From BTRF01 sp036986255 (GTDB lineage Bacteria; Patescibacteriota; WWE3; 9FT-COMBO-53-11), in contig BTRF01000002.1 of the NCBI GenBank assembly GCA_036986255.1, forward strand, positions 1 to 37,618: DNA of 37,618 nucleotides, read 5' to 3'. Each line of letters starts with the position of its first letter. The stretch's first letter is position 1. This document shows, one piece after another, positions 1 to 7,241 of the stretch. The notes below the pieces were generated by a model that was given only the letters and a program-made list of their open reading frames with translations, did no database searches and was not told the DNA's origin. A program made the translations under genes and the position numbers.

Positions 1-1094
1 AGTCCTGGGGGGAGGAGGACACTAAAAACCCCTCCGGACCCCGGAGAAGTGCTGGCTCCGGCCATGTTTGACCAAAACTTACCCGCCAGGGATACCTTGG
101 TTTGGACGTCCAAAGGACCGGTTGCGGAGAATTTTTCTTCACCGCCGGGGCAAATCCCGTCGCCACCCGGATCTCCAACGCAGTCAGGATCGTTTTTGTT
201 GAGTTTGATGGCGGGTTTCTTGTCTGGGCCTTTGGGTAGTGATTGTTTAGCCCGCCACTTTACCCTTCGGGTCGGGTCGATCACCTCTATCTTCGAGGGG
301 TCAAACTTCTCTGCAGGGCAGTTGACTTTGTTAGGATCCTGCAGATCGAACTTGGGGGCGAAGGGCATAAGGGCCTGCTTGAGAAGTCCGTAGCGATCGT
401 AATTTGTGGGGATCTCGCCGAATTTGCTTTTGAGGCCGTACTTATCTTTCTCGTTCTGATTAGGAAGCGGTTCGATATCATAGTACGGTTCTTTTGAATC
501 GTCCCCCTGGTTGGCTCCTATTATCCTGTCCTTTCCTTCGACGCGTCTTTCTTGGTTGAGGATGATGAACCCTTCAGCCATCTGGGCTTCGGTCCGGTCA
601 AAGGCGTATAGAGGGTCTATCTCCTTTCCGTCGCTGTTTTCCTGAGTGTAATTGGGAGGCAGGAGTTTTGCGAGGGAGCCGGTGAGTTCTCCGGGTTCCT
701 TCGACCCCGGATCCCCCGACAAGGCCAGCTTCCTCGCCCGGGCGAGAGAGTCAGGCATTGTGGAGTTGCCGAAACTGAGCTTGGCCTTGCTCTCCGCATT
801 TGTGGAGAAGACGGCAAAGCTCTTTTTAAAGAAGCAGTATATCTGACCGAAAAACCCGTCGCATTTGACCGTGTCTTCCTCTACAACCGCCTTGGAGTTA
901 GTTACTTCCCCGGATATGGATTTGGCTCCCTTCCTTAGTTTAGAGGCGGGGCAGGTCGGCGAGTCTTCAGCCGCGAATACCGGCGCGGCTGGGCCTCCCA
1001 AACCGATCGGCATACGGGTTGGGGGTACGCTAAGGTTGAAAGCTATGTAAGCCCCCAGGACCAATTGAATAAGGAGAAGATATCTAAGCTTCAT
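1..1094 (-). CDS. Secreted protein of the pilin-like operon (3' end beyond window)
   Basis: An open minus-strand frame runs from ATG at 1094 to the window edge without a stop (about 364 residues seen). Residues 1-20 are hydrophobic, followed by a Pro/Gly-rich stretch and a likely signal peptidase site VFA|AED near residue 42, so the product is probably exported. The mature part is polar and Lys/Asp/Pro-rich, with scattered cysteines (TCPAS, VKCDGFF, IYCFF). I do not recognise a domain. It lies 74 bp downstream of two TrbC/VirB2-like genes on the same strand, so it is probably the third gene of that operon and an envelope or surface partner. The frame and signal peptide are seen; a role in a type IV secretion or pilus-like system is inferred from context only. 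Confidence 0.75.
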   Translation of the reverse strand, partial: MKLRYLLLIQLVLGAYIAFNLSVPPTRMPIGLGGPAAPVFAAEDSPTCPASKLRKGAKSISGEVTNSKAVVEEDTVKCDGFFGQIYCFFKKSFAVFSTNAESKAKLSFGNSTMPDSLARARKLALSGDPGSKEPGELTGSLAKLLPPNYTQENSDGKEIDPLYAFDRTEAQMAEGFIILNQERRVEGKDRIIGANQGDDSKEPYYDIEPLPNQNEKDKYGLKSKFGEIPTNYDRYGLLKQALMPFAPKFDLQDPNKVNCPAEKFDPSKIEVIDPTRRVKWRAKQSLPKGPDKKPAIKLNKNDPDCVGDPGGDGICPGGEEKFSATGPLDVQTKVSLAGKFWSNMAGASTSPGSGGVFSVLLPPG

Positions 1095-1168
1095 CAGATA
1101 AATCTTAGCAGAATTTGTCGGGTGGACCTGCCAAATTTACTCGGCTTCTTTTGTAGGGATTGTTTAAC

Positions 1169-1543
1169 CTATACCCCTAGGGTGGTGAGGGCGATATTGA
1201 CAACGAGGATAGCACCCAGGACTATCAGGAGCCCGAGGATGGAGTAAGTGATGGTTGCTTTGGCGGTGGCTAAGGCCTTTTCATCTCCCCCGGAGACCAT
1301 GTATTGCAACCCCCCTATGGCCAGAAAAATTAAAGCGATCACACCTCCGGTGGATATGAGGATGTTAATTATTTTTCCGAGGACGCAAAACAGCCCGGTG
1401 ATCTCCTCCGTGCTGCAGGCGCCTGAACCAAAGCTTATTTGGAGGTAGTTCTCGACCACCTGGTTGACGGTTACGGCTAGGACAGCACTACCCGCCCTTA
1501 CAAGGGATACCAATGCTATTAGTAAGCTAATTGCTAACTTCAT
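1169..1543 (-). CDS. TrbC/VirB2-like (T4SS_pilin family) small membrane protein
   Basis: 124-residue protein with an N-terminal signal-like segment (residues 1-23) and two hydrophobic helices (about 57-78 and 98-120). Between them is the family hallmark GGLQYMVSGGDEKALATAK: a glycine-rich turn and a short charged cytoplasmic loop. Two cysteines (GACSTEE, LFCVLG) could form a disulfide. This resembles the TrbC/VirB2 pilin-like proteins that are common in Patescibacteria genomes. The gene starts 15 bp after the stop of the upstream paralogue, and no Shine-Dalgarno sequence is visible in the gap, so translation is probably coupled. Family assignment is confident. Whether it polymerises into a pilus or forms a membrane channel is unknown. 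Confidence 0.85.
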   Translation of the reverse strand: MKLAISLLIALVSLVRAGSAVLAVTVNQVVENYLQISFGSGACSTEEITGLFCVLGKIINILISTGGVIALIFLAIGGLQYMVSGGDEKALATAKATITYSILGLLIVLGAILVVNIALTTLGV

Positions 1544-1558
1544 TACTGTGTAGCGATA

Positions 1559-1927
1559 TCAAATACCTGGTTCCAAAATGTTCTCTACACCCAGCAAACC
1601 GCCAAGTATGTTAATAACCAACCACGCGCCAAAGACGATCAGAAGTCCTACTATGGCGGCGGTGATTCGCCCGCGGGCTTTCTCAACGGCGAACTTATCC
1701 CCGCCGGAGGTCATGTATTGAATTCCTCCAACGGCAAGGAGAATCAGCGCCAACGCCCCTACTATGAGGAGGATAGCGTTAAAAGCTATGGTTATAAGGT
1801 CCCCGAAACTGTTGACCTTAGATAGCGGATTTGTAATACCAGATGCATCTTCTTCGGCAAAAACCAGTGCTGTTGAAGCTATTAATCCTGTGCCGGCTGC
1901 GACGGCTGCTTTAATTTTTTTGATCAC
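1559..1927 (-). CDS. TrbC/VirB2-like (T4SS_pilin family) small membrane protein, first gene of operon
   Basis: 122 residues from a GTG start at 1927, preceded by the near-perfect Shine-Dalgarno GGAGGAGGTGA. A signal peptide (residues 1-24, ending VFA|EED) is followed by two transmembrane helices (about 45-70 and 86-112) flanking GGIQYMTSGGDKFAVEKAR, the same motif as in the downstream paralogue. It is the first gene of a minus-strand operon with the second pilin-like gene and a secreted protein. The promoter at 2018-1990 (TTGTTT, 17 bp, TATAAT) is close to the vegetative consensus, so high expression is likely, as expected for a structural protein. A decayed copy of its 5' end lies at 4184-4310. 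Confidence 0.87.
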   Translation of the reverse strand: MIKKIKAAVAAGTGLIASTALVFAEEDASGITNPLSKVNSFGDLITIAFNAILLIVGALALILLAVGGIQYMTSGGDKFAVEKARGRITAAIVGLLIVFGAWLVINILGGLLGVENILEPGI

Positions 1928-1989
1928 TTACTTCACCTCCTCCCTACTACTTAGTTCAGAAAAACGGAATACCTTTGATACCGCCTCCA

Positions 1990-2018
1990 ATTATATAGGG
2001 AATTAATGCTGAAAACAA
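1990..2018 (-). promoter_or_regulatory. Promoter of the pilin-like operon
   Basis: Reading the minus strand, -35 TTGTTT (2018-2013) and -10 TATAAT (1995-1990) are separated by 17 bp. The predicted transcript starts near 1983, giving a leader of about 55 nt that carries the strong Shine-Dalgarno before the GTG start at 1927. Confidence 0.7.
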
Positions 2019-2035
2019 TAGGAAGATGACCACCG

Positions 2036-2044
2036 TGGTATACT
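2036..2044 (+). promoter_or_regulatory. Extended -10 promoter of the vWA gene
   Basis: TGGTATACT has the extended -10 form TGnTANNNT; no good -35 is visible. It lies about 50 bp before the GTG at 2093, with the Shine-Dalgarno AGGGAGGAGG in between. It is divergent from the pilin operon promoter, so the two units share a control region of about 165 bp. Confidence 0.5.
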
Positions 2045-2092
2045 ATAGGGCAGTAGTTCAAAACTGAACCATGAAGTAGGGAGGAGGATTCT

Positions 2093-2821
2093 GTGTCCAA
2101 AGCATTGGTCACCATTGGTAGTAAGAAGGCGGGGAAACCGGCCTTAATTCAAAGGGAAACCGCCATTGCTATTGGCGGCAATGAGATCAGATCGGGAAAG
2201 CTTATCGATCTCGTTTTTATTATTGATACAACCGGTTCAATGACCGATAAGATCGATGGTCTTTTGAAGACCTGCTCTGAATTTATTGATGATTTTGCTC
2301 GTCTTGGTCTCGATTGTCAAATCGCAATCGTCTCTTTTGGGGATCTTACTGTACCGGGCGACAGGATCGACGCGTTTCCTTTCACGAAAAGGGCTGAAGC
2401 TGCGAAGAGATACCTGTCCGATATCCCCATGAACAATGGGGGAGGAAATGACGGTGAGTCATCGCTTGAGGCACTCGAGAAAGCGATGACGTTGGAGTCG
2501 CGTTCTGGATCGGTTCGGGTGTTTATCCTCATTACCGACGAACCGGCTCATGGAGGTCGGTCGAGAATTAAGACAGTGACCGCACGGCTTACCAAACGCG
2601 AGATCATGGTCTTTGTGATTTCCCCATCGCTTGATTATTTTAAGAGGATGGCCAAGCAAACCGGAGGGGATTGGTACCAGATTGCCGCGGATACTAGCTT
2701 CCGCTCAATTCTGGATCTCTTTCGCACCGTGTCAAAGAAAGTATCGCAAGTTGTTTTGGACGTCCACCAACTCGGCCAAGGGAGCGTCTCTCGCTACCTT
2801 CAACTGAAGTCTGGAAAGTAG
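2093..2821 (+). CDS. von Willebrand factor A domain protein
   Basis: 242-residue protein from a GTG start preceded by a strong Shine-Dalgarno (AGGGAGGAGG). A single vWA domain occupies about residues 37-225. The metal-binding (MIDAS) signature DTTGSM is at 45-50, a Gly/Asn/Asp-rich loop (NNGGGNDGESS) follows near 125, and the later acidic motif ITDEPAH lies near 150. No signal peptide or membrane helix is visible, so it is probably cytoplasmic. vWA domains usually mediate divalent-metal-dependent protein contacts. It is divergent from the pilin operon and 103 bp upstream of a DnaJ-domain membrane protein, but a terminator lies between them, so the two may be separate units. The partner is unknown. 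Confidence 0.85.
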   Translation: MSKALVTIGSKKAGKPALIQRETAIAIGGNEIRSGKLIDLVFIIDTTGSMTDKIDGLLKTCSEFIDDFARLGLDCQIAIVSFGDLTVPGDRIDAFPFTKRAEAAKRYLSDIPMNNGGGNDGESSLEALEKAMTLESRSGSVRVFILITDEPAHGGRSRIKTVTARLTKREIMVFVISPSLDYFKRMAKQTGGDWYQIAADTSFRSILDLFRTVSKKVSQVVLDVHQLGQGSVSRYLQLKSGK

Positions 2822-2828
2822 CCTAAGT

Positions 2829-2860
2829 GCCCGCAGTTCCTTTTTGCTGCGGGCTTTTTA
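2829..2860 (+). terminator. Intrinsic terminator after the vWA gene
   Basis: Perfect 8-bp stem GCCCGCAG/CTGCGGGC (2829-2836 with 2847-2854), 10-nt loop, then a T-run. Confidence 0.85.
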
Positions 2861-2924
2861 TTTGCGTTTCTAACCGCTAGATGTTACCCTATAGTGACAT
2901 TAATAATCTGAGGGAGGAGGAGAG

Positions 2925-4127
2925 ATGAAGGATCACTACCGTACCTTGGGTGTTCATCCCAAAGCAGAGGCAGAGGTGATTAAGGGTGCCTACAAAATCT
3001 TAGCCAAGAAGTATCACCCGGATATAAATTCGTCAGCTGATGCGGCGGAGAAGATGAGAGAGATTAACGAGGCAAACGAGGTCTTGAGCGACCCTGTTCG
3101 CAGGGCTGATTATGAGCAAGATTATGACTTGCATTTTGGGACTGATTTATCCGCCGATCCCCCGCTCTTGAAAGTTCGGCCAAAGACCTTAAATTTTGGC
3201 GAACTCAAGGTCGGAGAGACGGCTGAGAAGCGTTTTATAGTTAAGAATCTCGGCGGACCTCTTAAAGGACAGTTGAACATTGATGAATCGCAATGCCGAG
3301 ATTGGGCAACAGTGAGTGCCCGCCCTCTCTTGGACGATTCCGTGTTCCCCCTTGAGGTTACGGTTGAGGTTGATACTACGGATCTTTCGCCGGGCAAGAG
3401 CCACCGCGCGCGGATCCTTCTTCAATACTTGGATGAGGAGATTGCAGTTTCGCTCCGTGTGGTGGTTTTGTCTTCCAAGAGAAGGCGAAGTTCTAAAACG
3501 CGGCCAACCCCTCGCACCTACGATCCCGACCCTTTCATGGATGTTGGGGATGCCCTCAGAGGGTTTGGGTTTGTGATCGCAGTAGCAGTAATCTCTGCCT
3601 GGTTCTTCTTCTCGCCCGTTATTGGGTGGGGTGGCGCGCAGATTGAAGCAACACACCATGCCGAAATTGCCCAACGAACCGAGGTTTTTGAAGATATTGT
3701 ACTTCGCCTTGGCGAGATTATTGACCTGGAGAAGCGTGAGGTGGAGGACCAGAGGTTTGAGGAAGAGGGTCTTTACGCTACCTACTACGTTACCGTCGAG
3801 AACCAGAGTGATAATTCCCACGAGATCTTACTGGTTTACAAGCTGCGGGGACAATTTGGGGATCTCACAGATCCTGTCTATAAAACCCTCCTTGTGCCTC
3901 CGCGATCGCGGGTGAGTTTTGAGGTTACCCATCCCATTGGCTTCACCTGGGTGCCTTCTGGGGGAAGGAGTTGGTACGTTCCTGGGGACTACTTCTTTGC
4001 CAAGTTGGAGAGGGTTGACGGGGTGGCTCGTGAAGACACTTCTTGGCCTTATCGCTGGTGGGACTTTGAGCTTAAGGTGGTGGGTATTTCTTTCAACTAC
4101 GAGGATTACCACTATCCAGGGGAATGA
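2925..4127 (+). CDS. DnaJ-domain / ASH (Hydin-like) / transmembrane protein
   Basis: 400 residues from ATG after the Shine-Dalgarno GGGAGGAGG. Order of parts: a J-domain at 3-70 with the HPD tripeptide at 31-33 that stimulates Hsp70 ATPase; an Ig-like ASH/Hydin-type beta domain at about 82-184 (FGELKVGETAEKRFIVKN); a basic linker; one transmembrane helix at about 212-233; and a C-terminal beta-rich region at about 255-400 resembling DUF4352-type extracellular domains. The J and ASH domains would be cytoplasmic and the C-terminus outside. This predicts a membrane-tethered co-chaperone that recruits DnaK to an envelope site. It shares the locus with a vWA gene and pilin-like genes. J-domain and TM calls are firm; ASH and DUF4352 are fold-level guesses. 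It lacks the zinc-finger and C-terminal domains of canonical DnaJ. Confidence 0.82.
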   Translation: MKDHYRTLGVHPKAEAEVIKGAYKILAKKYHPDINSSADAAEKMREINEANEVLSDPVRRADYEQDYDLHFGTDLSADPPLLKVRPKTLNFGELKVGETAEKRFIVKNLGGPLKGQLNIDESQCRDWATVSARPLLDDSVFPLEVTVEVDTTDLSPGKSHRARILLQYLDEEIAVSLRVVVLSSKRRRSSKTRPTPRTYDPDPFMDVGDALRGFGFVIAVAVISAWFFFSPVIGWGGAQIEATHHAEIAQRTEVFEDIVLRLGEIIDLEKREVEDQRFEEEGLYATYYVTVENQSDNSHEILLVYKLRGQFGDLTDPVYKTLLVPPRSRVSFEVTHPIGFTWVPSGGRSWYVPGDYFFAKLERVDGVAREDTSWPYRWWDFELKVVGISFNYEDYHYPGE

Positions 4128-4135
4128 ATCTCTCT

Positions 4136-4175
4136 ACCCAGCTTGTGGCTTGCCATGAGCTGGGTTTTTCTTTTT
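4136..4175 (+). terminator. Intrinsic terminator after the DnaJ-domain gene
   Basis: Stem ACCCAGCT/AGCTGGGT (4136-4143 with 4158-4165), with GGC/GCC able to pair inside the loop, followed by TTTTTCTTTTT. Confidence 0.88.
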
Positions 4176-4183
4176 ATTCCATC

Positions 4184-4310
4184 TCAATGTGAATTTAAGG
4201 ACAACGCTAACGATGGGGCAGATGAAAGAGCTAGTAAAGCTACGGCCGCGGTGGTTGTTGCTTTAATTCTTTTTGGTCGCCTACCTCCACTCCTCACTAC
4301 TGCTTAGTCT
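4184..4310 (-). pseudogene. Decayed 5' end of a TrbC/VirB2-like pilin gene
   Basis: The stretch 4260-4309 aligns with 1908-1958, which is the start, Shine-Dalgarno and leader of the intact pilin gene, at roughly four identical bases in five with a single one-base insertion. Reading the minus strand after the dead start gives KRIKATTTAAVALLALSSA followed by PSLA, a convincing signal peptide like that of the intact gene, and then a stop at 4184. The start codon position reads GCG and the frame is shifted by one base. It lies directly downstream of the cysteine-rich pilin gene on the same strand, so the array once held another pilin gene here. Confidence 0.65.
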
Positions 4311-4317
4311 GTGGAAA

Positions 4318-5241
4318 CTAAATACCTATGATTTCGCCTTTAATTATTTTCAGAATTAGCCACGAAAGCAAAAGGAAGAGCAGTCCCGCCAGGGCGGCGG
4401 TGATGATCTGTTTGGATTTTTCGAGTTTATCAGGGTCGCCGGACGAAGTGGCTACCCCGAACCCCCCGATGATGGTGAACAGGACCGCCAAAAGTGCTCC
4501 TACCCCATAACCTATTTTCAAAATATCTGCTCCAAGTTTAGCTGGGTCTGTGGATATCTCCCAAGGTCCAATATTAACAGTCGACTTCTTCTTAAATAGA
4601 TCCCAGCCCAACTTGGTTTTCCCATTTGTGCCTGTACCTGTAGAATCAGCGGTTTTGCAACACCTGGCAACGTCAACAGTATCGGCTACGCAATCCCCTC
4701 CACAACTTAAATCGCACTTTGATGCTGTTCCGTAAGAACTGGTCCCATCTGGACAGGTGGGTGCTTTACACTCCCATGGTGCACATCTTTTCACCCCATC
4801 GCTGTCTCTTTTACATTCTCTGCCGAAGGGTGCACACAGCCCACTGCAAGCTGCGGCATTTTGTGTCTCGTTCGTAAGGAAGGGGCACACTCCCGCCCCC
4901 ACATCAGGGCAACACCTCTCGACGGTTCCCTCCTTGTCTGGGATGCAACTTTGGGAGCAAGCATTTCCGCACTGTATGGCGTCTGGATACTCCGTAGTTT
5001 TGGACGGGCAATCGGCTACCGTGGTAACCGCGCAACAGAGATTTTCTCCAGTTTGGGCATCCGGATAGCAGGTTGTTCCACACAAAGAGTTGCAGGTGCT
5101 GGCATTCGGGTAAGGGAACGTTCCTCCGGGGCAGTCCGTTGCCGCAGAGGTTTTTGATGGGGATAAAGCCATCAGGCCAAAAAATATGAGACCCGCCAGT
5201 ACCGTTGCGATGAAGATCGGTCTGAATGAAATTTTCATCAT
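4318..5241 (-). CDS. Pilin-like membrane protein with four six-cysteine repeats
   Basis: 307 residues from ATG at 5241. N-terminal signal peptide (1-34, cleavage near SAA). Residues 37-195 hold four tandem repeats of about 41 residues. Three (starting at C37, C78, C163) share the pattern C-x12-C-x3-C-x3-C-x(9-10)-CC; the third (C119) is a variant, giving 24 cysteines. A Ser/Thr/Gly linker (198-208) leads to a C-terminal TrbC/VirB2-like part (about 240-305) with two hydrophobic helices around GGFGVATSSGDPDKLEKSK. This predicts a membrane-anchored pilin subunit displaying a disulfide-rich outer domain, perhaps for attachment to a host or partner cell. The longer start at 5250 is unlikely because that ATG lies within the -10 box. 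The repeat family is not recognised. Confidence 0.82.
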   Translation of the reverse strand: MMKISFRPIFIATVLAGLIFFGLMALSPSKTSAATDCPGGTFPYPNASTCNSLCGTTCYPDAQTGENLCCAVTTVADCPSKTTEYPDAIQCGNACSQSCIPDKEGTVERCCPDVGAGVCPFLTNETQNAAACSGLCAPFGRECKRDSDGVKRCAPWECKAPTCPDGTSSYGTASKCDLSCGGDCVADTVDVARCCKTADSTGTGTNGKTKLGWDLFKKKSTVNIGPWEISTDPAKLGADILKIGYGVGALLAVLFTIIGGFGVATSSGDPDKLEKSKQIITAALAGLLFLLLSWLILKIIKGEIIGI

Positions 5242-5248
5242 CAAGCCC

Positions 5249-5257
5249 ATAATAGCA
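5249..5257 (-). promoter_or_regulatory. Extended -10 of the cysteine-repeat pilin gene; predicted leaderless start
   Basis: On the minus strand TGCTATTAT (5257-5249) is followed by 7 nt and then ATG at 5241. No Shine-Dalgarno sequence is present. The expected transcription start therefore falls on the start codon itself. Confidence 0.5.
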
Positions 5258-5347
5258 GAACTGGGTGGGGTGTGGCGAGTAGCACGTATTCAGTAGTAAG
5301 TGACTAGCGACTGGTAGAAAGGGATTCCTCTTGCTACTAACCGGGGG

Positions 5348-5356
5348 TGCTAAAAT
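5348..5356 (+). promoter_or_regulatory. Extended -10 upstream of the SpoIID-like gene
   Basis: TGCTAAAAT lies about 77 bp before the ATG at 5433. The rest of 5251-5432 holds no gene; it contains a degenerate run of short AGTAG/GACTAG-type repeats (about 5274-5325) and a TCCTGAGCTTGCCGAA motif just before the gene. Confidence 0.35.
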
Positions 5357-5432
5357 GAGGACAGGAGTACTGCCCCTCCTACGCTAAGGCTATGGAGGGC
5401 AGGCCAAAGTTGATCCTGAGCTTGCCGAAAGA

Positions 5433-7223
5433 ATGCGCAAAATTCTAATCCTCAGTTTAATTCTCCTAGCTCTTCTTACCTCTGTAGTTGTAACTCGTGC
5501 GGTCGTGGACGAAGAGATTGAGAAGGTAACCAATGAACTTAGCAAGCAGAAGCAGCAGCTCTCCAATCTGGAGAAGAGGAAGGAGCAGTTGGCTAAGGAC
5601 ATCTCCTCCGCCTCAATCTCCCTCGCCCAGGTTTCGGCCGAGCTCTCCGCCGCCGAGGAGGATTTGAGCAAGATCCAAAAGGAGCTCAATCAGCGGGAGA
5701 AAACCCTCGAACAGTGGGAGAAAGACCGCAACGCCCTCATTAGAGATCTTTATAAGCAGAGCCGCATCTCCCCGCTGGAGATTTTATTTTCTTCTGATAA
5801 CCTGGTTGACTCGACCAAACAGCTGCAGTATTTTGACGACAACCTTAAGCTCCTGAAACAGCGGATTACCCTATTGATTGGTGAAATAGACACTTTTAAG
5901 AAGAATCAGGCCAAGGCGAAAGAGTTGCGGGACGACCTGGCGGCATTGCGCTCCCAATATACATCGAGTTTGTATTCGGCCCAAACTTCCTACTCCTCTG
6001 TGTCAAGCCAAGTTTCTGAGATAACCAAGTACGTGAAGTATTTGTCAGAAAAGCAGAAGCAACTTCTGCTAGAGAAGTTTGGGGCCATAAACGTTTCGGT
6101 TGGAGATGTTCCTCCCACGCTTGATCCTAAACTCTCCAGCAGTTACAACCCTGGGCTCTCTCCCAGACTTGCCGTGTTTTCGTTTGGTATTCCTCACAGG
6201 GTCGGGATGAGCCAGTATGGTGCGTATGGACGTGCCCTCGCCAATCAGGACTACAAGCAGATTCTCAAAGCTTACTACTCTAACGTTTCAATTGGCTCAT
6301 ACTCAGTTCCTTCCAAGATTAAGGTTCAAGGTTACGGTGATATACCCTTCGAGGGTAAATATCTTAGAGGTATCTCAGAGGTACCGCGGAGTTGGCCGAT
6401 GGCAGTGCTCAAAGCCCAGGCGGTCGCTGCCCGCACCTATGCCTTGAATTGGGTTAGCAACAACCCGGGACAGGCAATATGCACCACCCAGTCATGCCAG
6501 GTTTACCGTGGCGACACCGATCGTGCCAACTGTAATGGGACTTACAACAGGCGTTGGTGTGACGCGATCGAAGCAACCGAAGGGGTTGTCATTAAATCTG
6601 TAGACACCGGTGAGCCAATTACCGCATGGTACGCTTCAACGGCTGGTGGCTACACGAGGTCTTCGGCTGATGTGTGGGGTGGATACCGATCTTGGGTTCC
6701 ATCGACGAGGATAGATACACCAGGACGTGATCCTAGTAAGTGGTTTGCCGACGCTTATGAAGGGGTAAAGTACGGTAACTCCCCCTATTTTTATGCTGCA
6801 TGGTATTACGCATGGAGCAAGGCCGGTAATAAGTTGGTTTCTCCCCAGTTTCAGCACCCGTGGTTTAACCAAAAATACATGAATGATATCGTTAATTCTG
6901 TCTTGCTGTATAAAAGAGACAATTCGCTCCTTCCGTACCTCAGCGCACCAGATTGGAAGCTTCCTAACACTTGGAGCTTCTCTGATGTGGTGAGAGAGTT
7001 GCAAAATCGGGGGGGAGAGCCAGTTAGCAGAATTAATTCGGTTCTGACGATTGTTGATAAAAATGTTGGGAAGGTATCTAAAGTACGCTTTACTGTCGAC
7101 AGTGGAAGAACCGTTGAGATAAGTGGCTTGGAGTTTCTCACAGTCTTTAACACCCGAGCTCCTGGATACATCCATATAAAGAGCCTTTATAAGTATCCCC
7201 TCTTTAATATCGAATTAAAGTAA
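5433..7223 (+). CDS. Coiled-coil / SpoIID-LytB domain protein, predicted peptidoglycan-active
   Basis: 596 residues. A signal peptide or N-terminal anchor (1-23) is followed by a long charged coiled coil (about 25-215), similar in layout to EnvC/CwlO-type proteins. A SpoIID/LytB domain spans roughly 245-590, with the characteristic PHRVGMSQYGAYG motif, a WPMAVLKAQAVAARTYAL segment and the YASTAGGYT motif. SpoIID is a lytic transglycosylase of sporulation, and LytB-type relatives enhance amidases. In a non-sporulating lineage such a protein more likely remodels peptidoglycan during division or growth. Two cysteine pairs in the catalytic region (CTTQSC, CNGTYNRRWC) suggest disulfides and hence export. 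No clear Shine-Dalgarno sequence precedes the ATG. Next gene is 18 bp downstream but has its own -10. Confidence 0.87.
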   Translation: MRKILILSLILLALLTSVVVTRAVVDEEIEKVTNELSKQKQQLSNLEKRKEQLAKDISSASISLAQVSAELSAAEEDLSKIQKELNQREKTLEQWEKDRNALIRDLYKQSRISPLEILFSSDNLVDSTKQLQYFDDNLKLLKQRITLLIGEIDTFKKNQAKAKELRDDLAALRSQYTSSLYSAQTSYSSVSSQVSEITKYVKYLSEKQKQLLLEKFGAINVSVGDVPPTLDPKLSSSYNPGLSPRLAVFSFGIPHRVGMSQYGAYGRALANQDYKQILKAYYSNVSIGSYSVPSKIKVQGYGDIPFEGKYLRGISEVPRSWPMAVLKAQAVAARTYALNWVSNNPGQAICTTQSCQVYRGDTDRANCNGTYNRRWCDAIEATEGVVIKSVDTGEPITAWYASTAGGYTRSSADVWGGYRSWVPSTRIDTPGRDPSKWFADAYEGVKYGNSPYFYAAWYYAWSKAGNKLVSPQFQHPWFNQKYMNDIVNSVLLYKRDNSLLPYLSAPDWKLPNTWSFSDVVRELQNRGGEPVSRINSVLTIVDKNVGKVSKVRFTVDSGRTVEISGLEFLTVFNTRAPGYIHIKSLYKYPLFNIELK

Positions 7224-7225
7224 TT

Positions 7226-7234
7226 TGCTATCAT
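7226..7234 (+). promoter_or_regulatory. Extended -10 of the PP2C-like gene; predicted leaderless start
   Basis: TGCTATCAT, then 7 nt (CATCCTG), then ATG at 7242; no Shine-Dalgarno sequence. Confidence 0.5.
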
Positions 7235-7241
7235 CATCCTG

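Noticed and set aside
49..1050. Plus-strand genes in the first kilobase
   Set aside because: They are shadows of one long minus-strand frame with a signal peptide that runs through the window edge.
3189..3821. 210-codon minus-strand gene
   Set aside because: It is antisense to the DnaJ-domain gene, with no domain, no ribosome-binding site and no partner.
1..5250. Complete type IV secretion system or conjugative element
   Set aside because: Only pilin-like proteins and a secreted protein are present; no VirB4, VirD4, VirB6 or relaxase is in view.
5354..5386. Ten-codon leader peptide before the SpoIID-like gene
   Set aside because: The ATG falls inside the -10 box and no ribosome-binding site is present.
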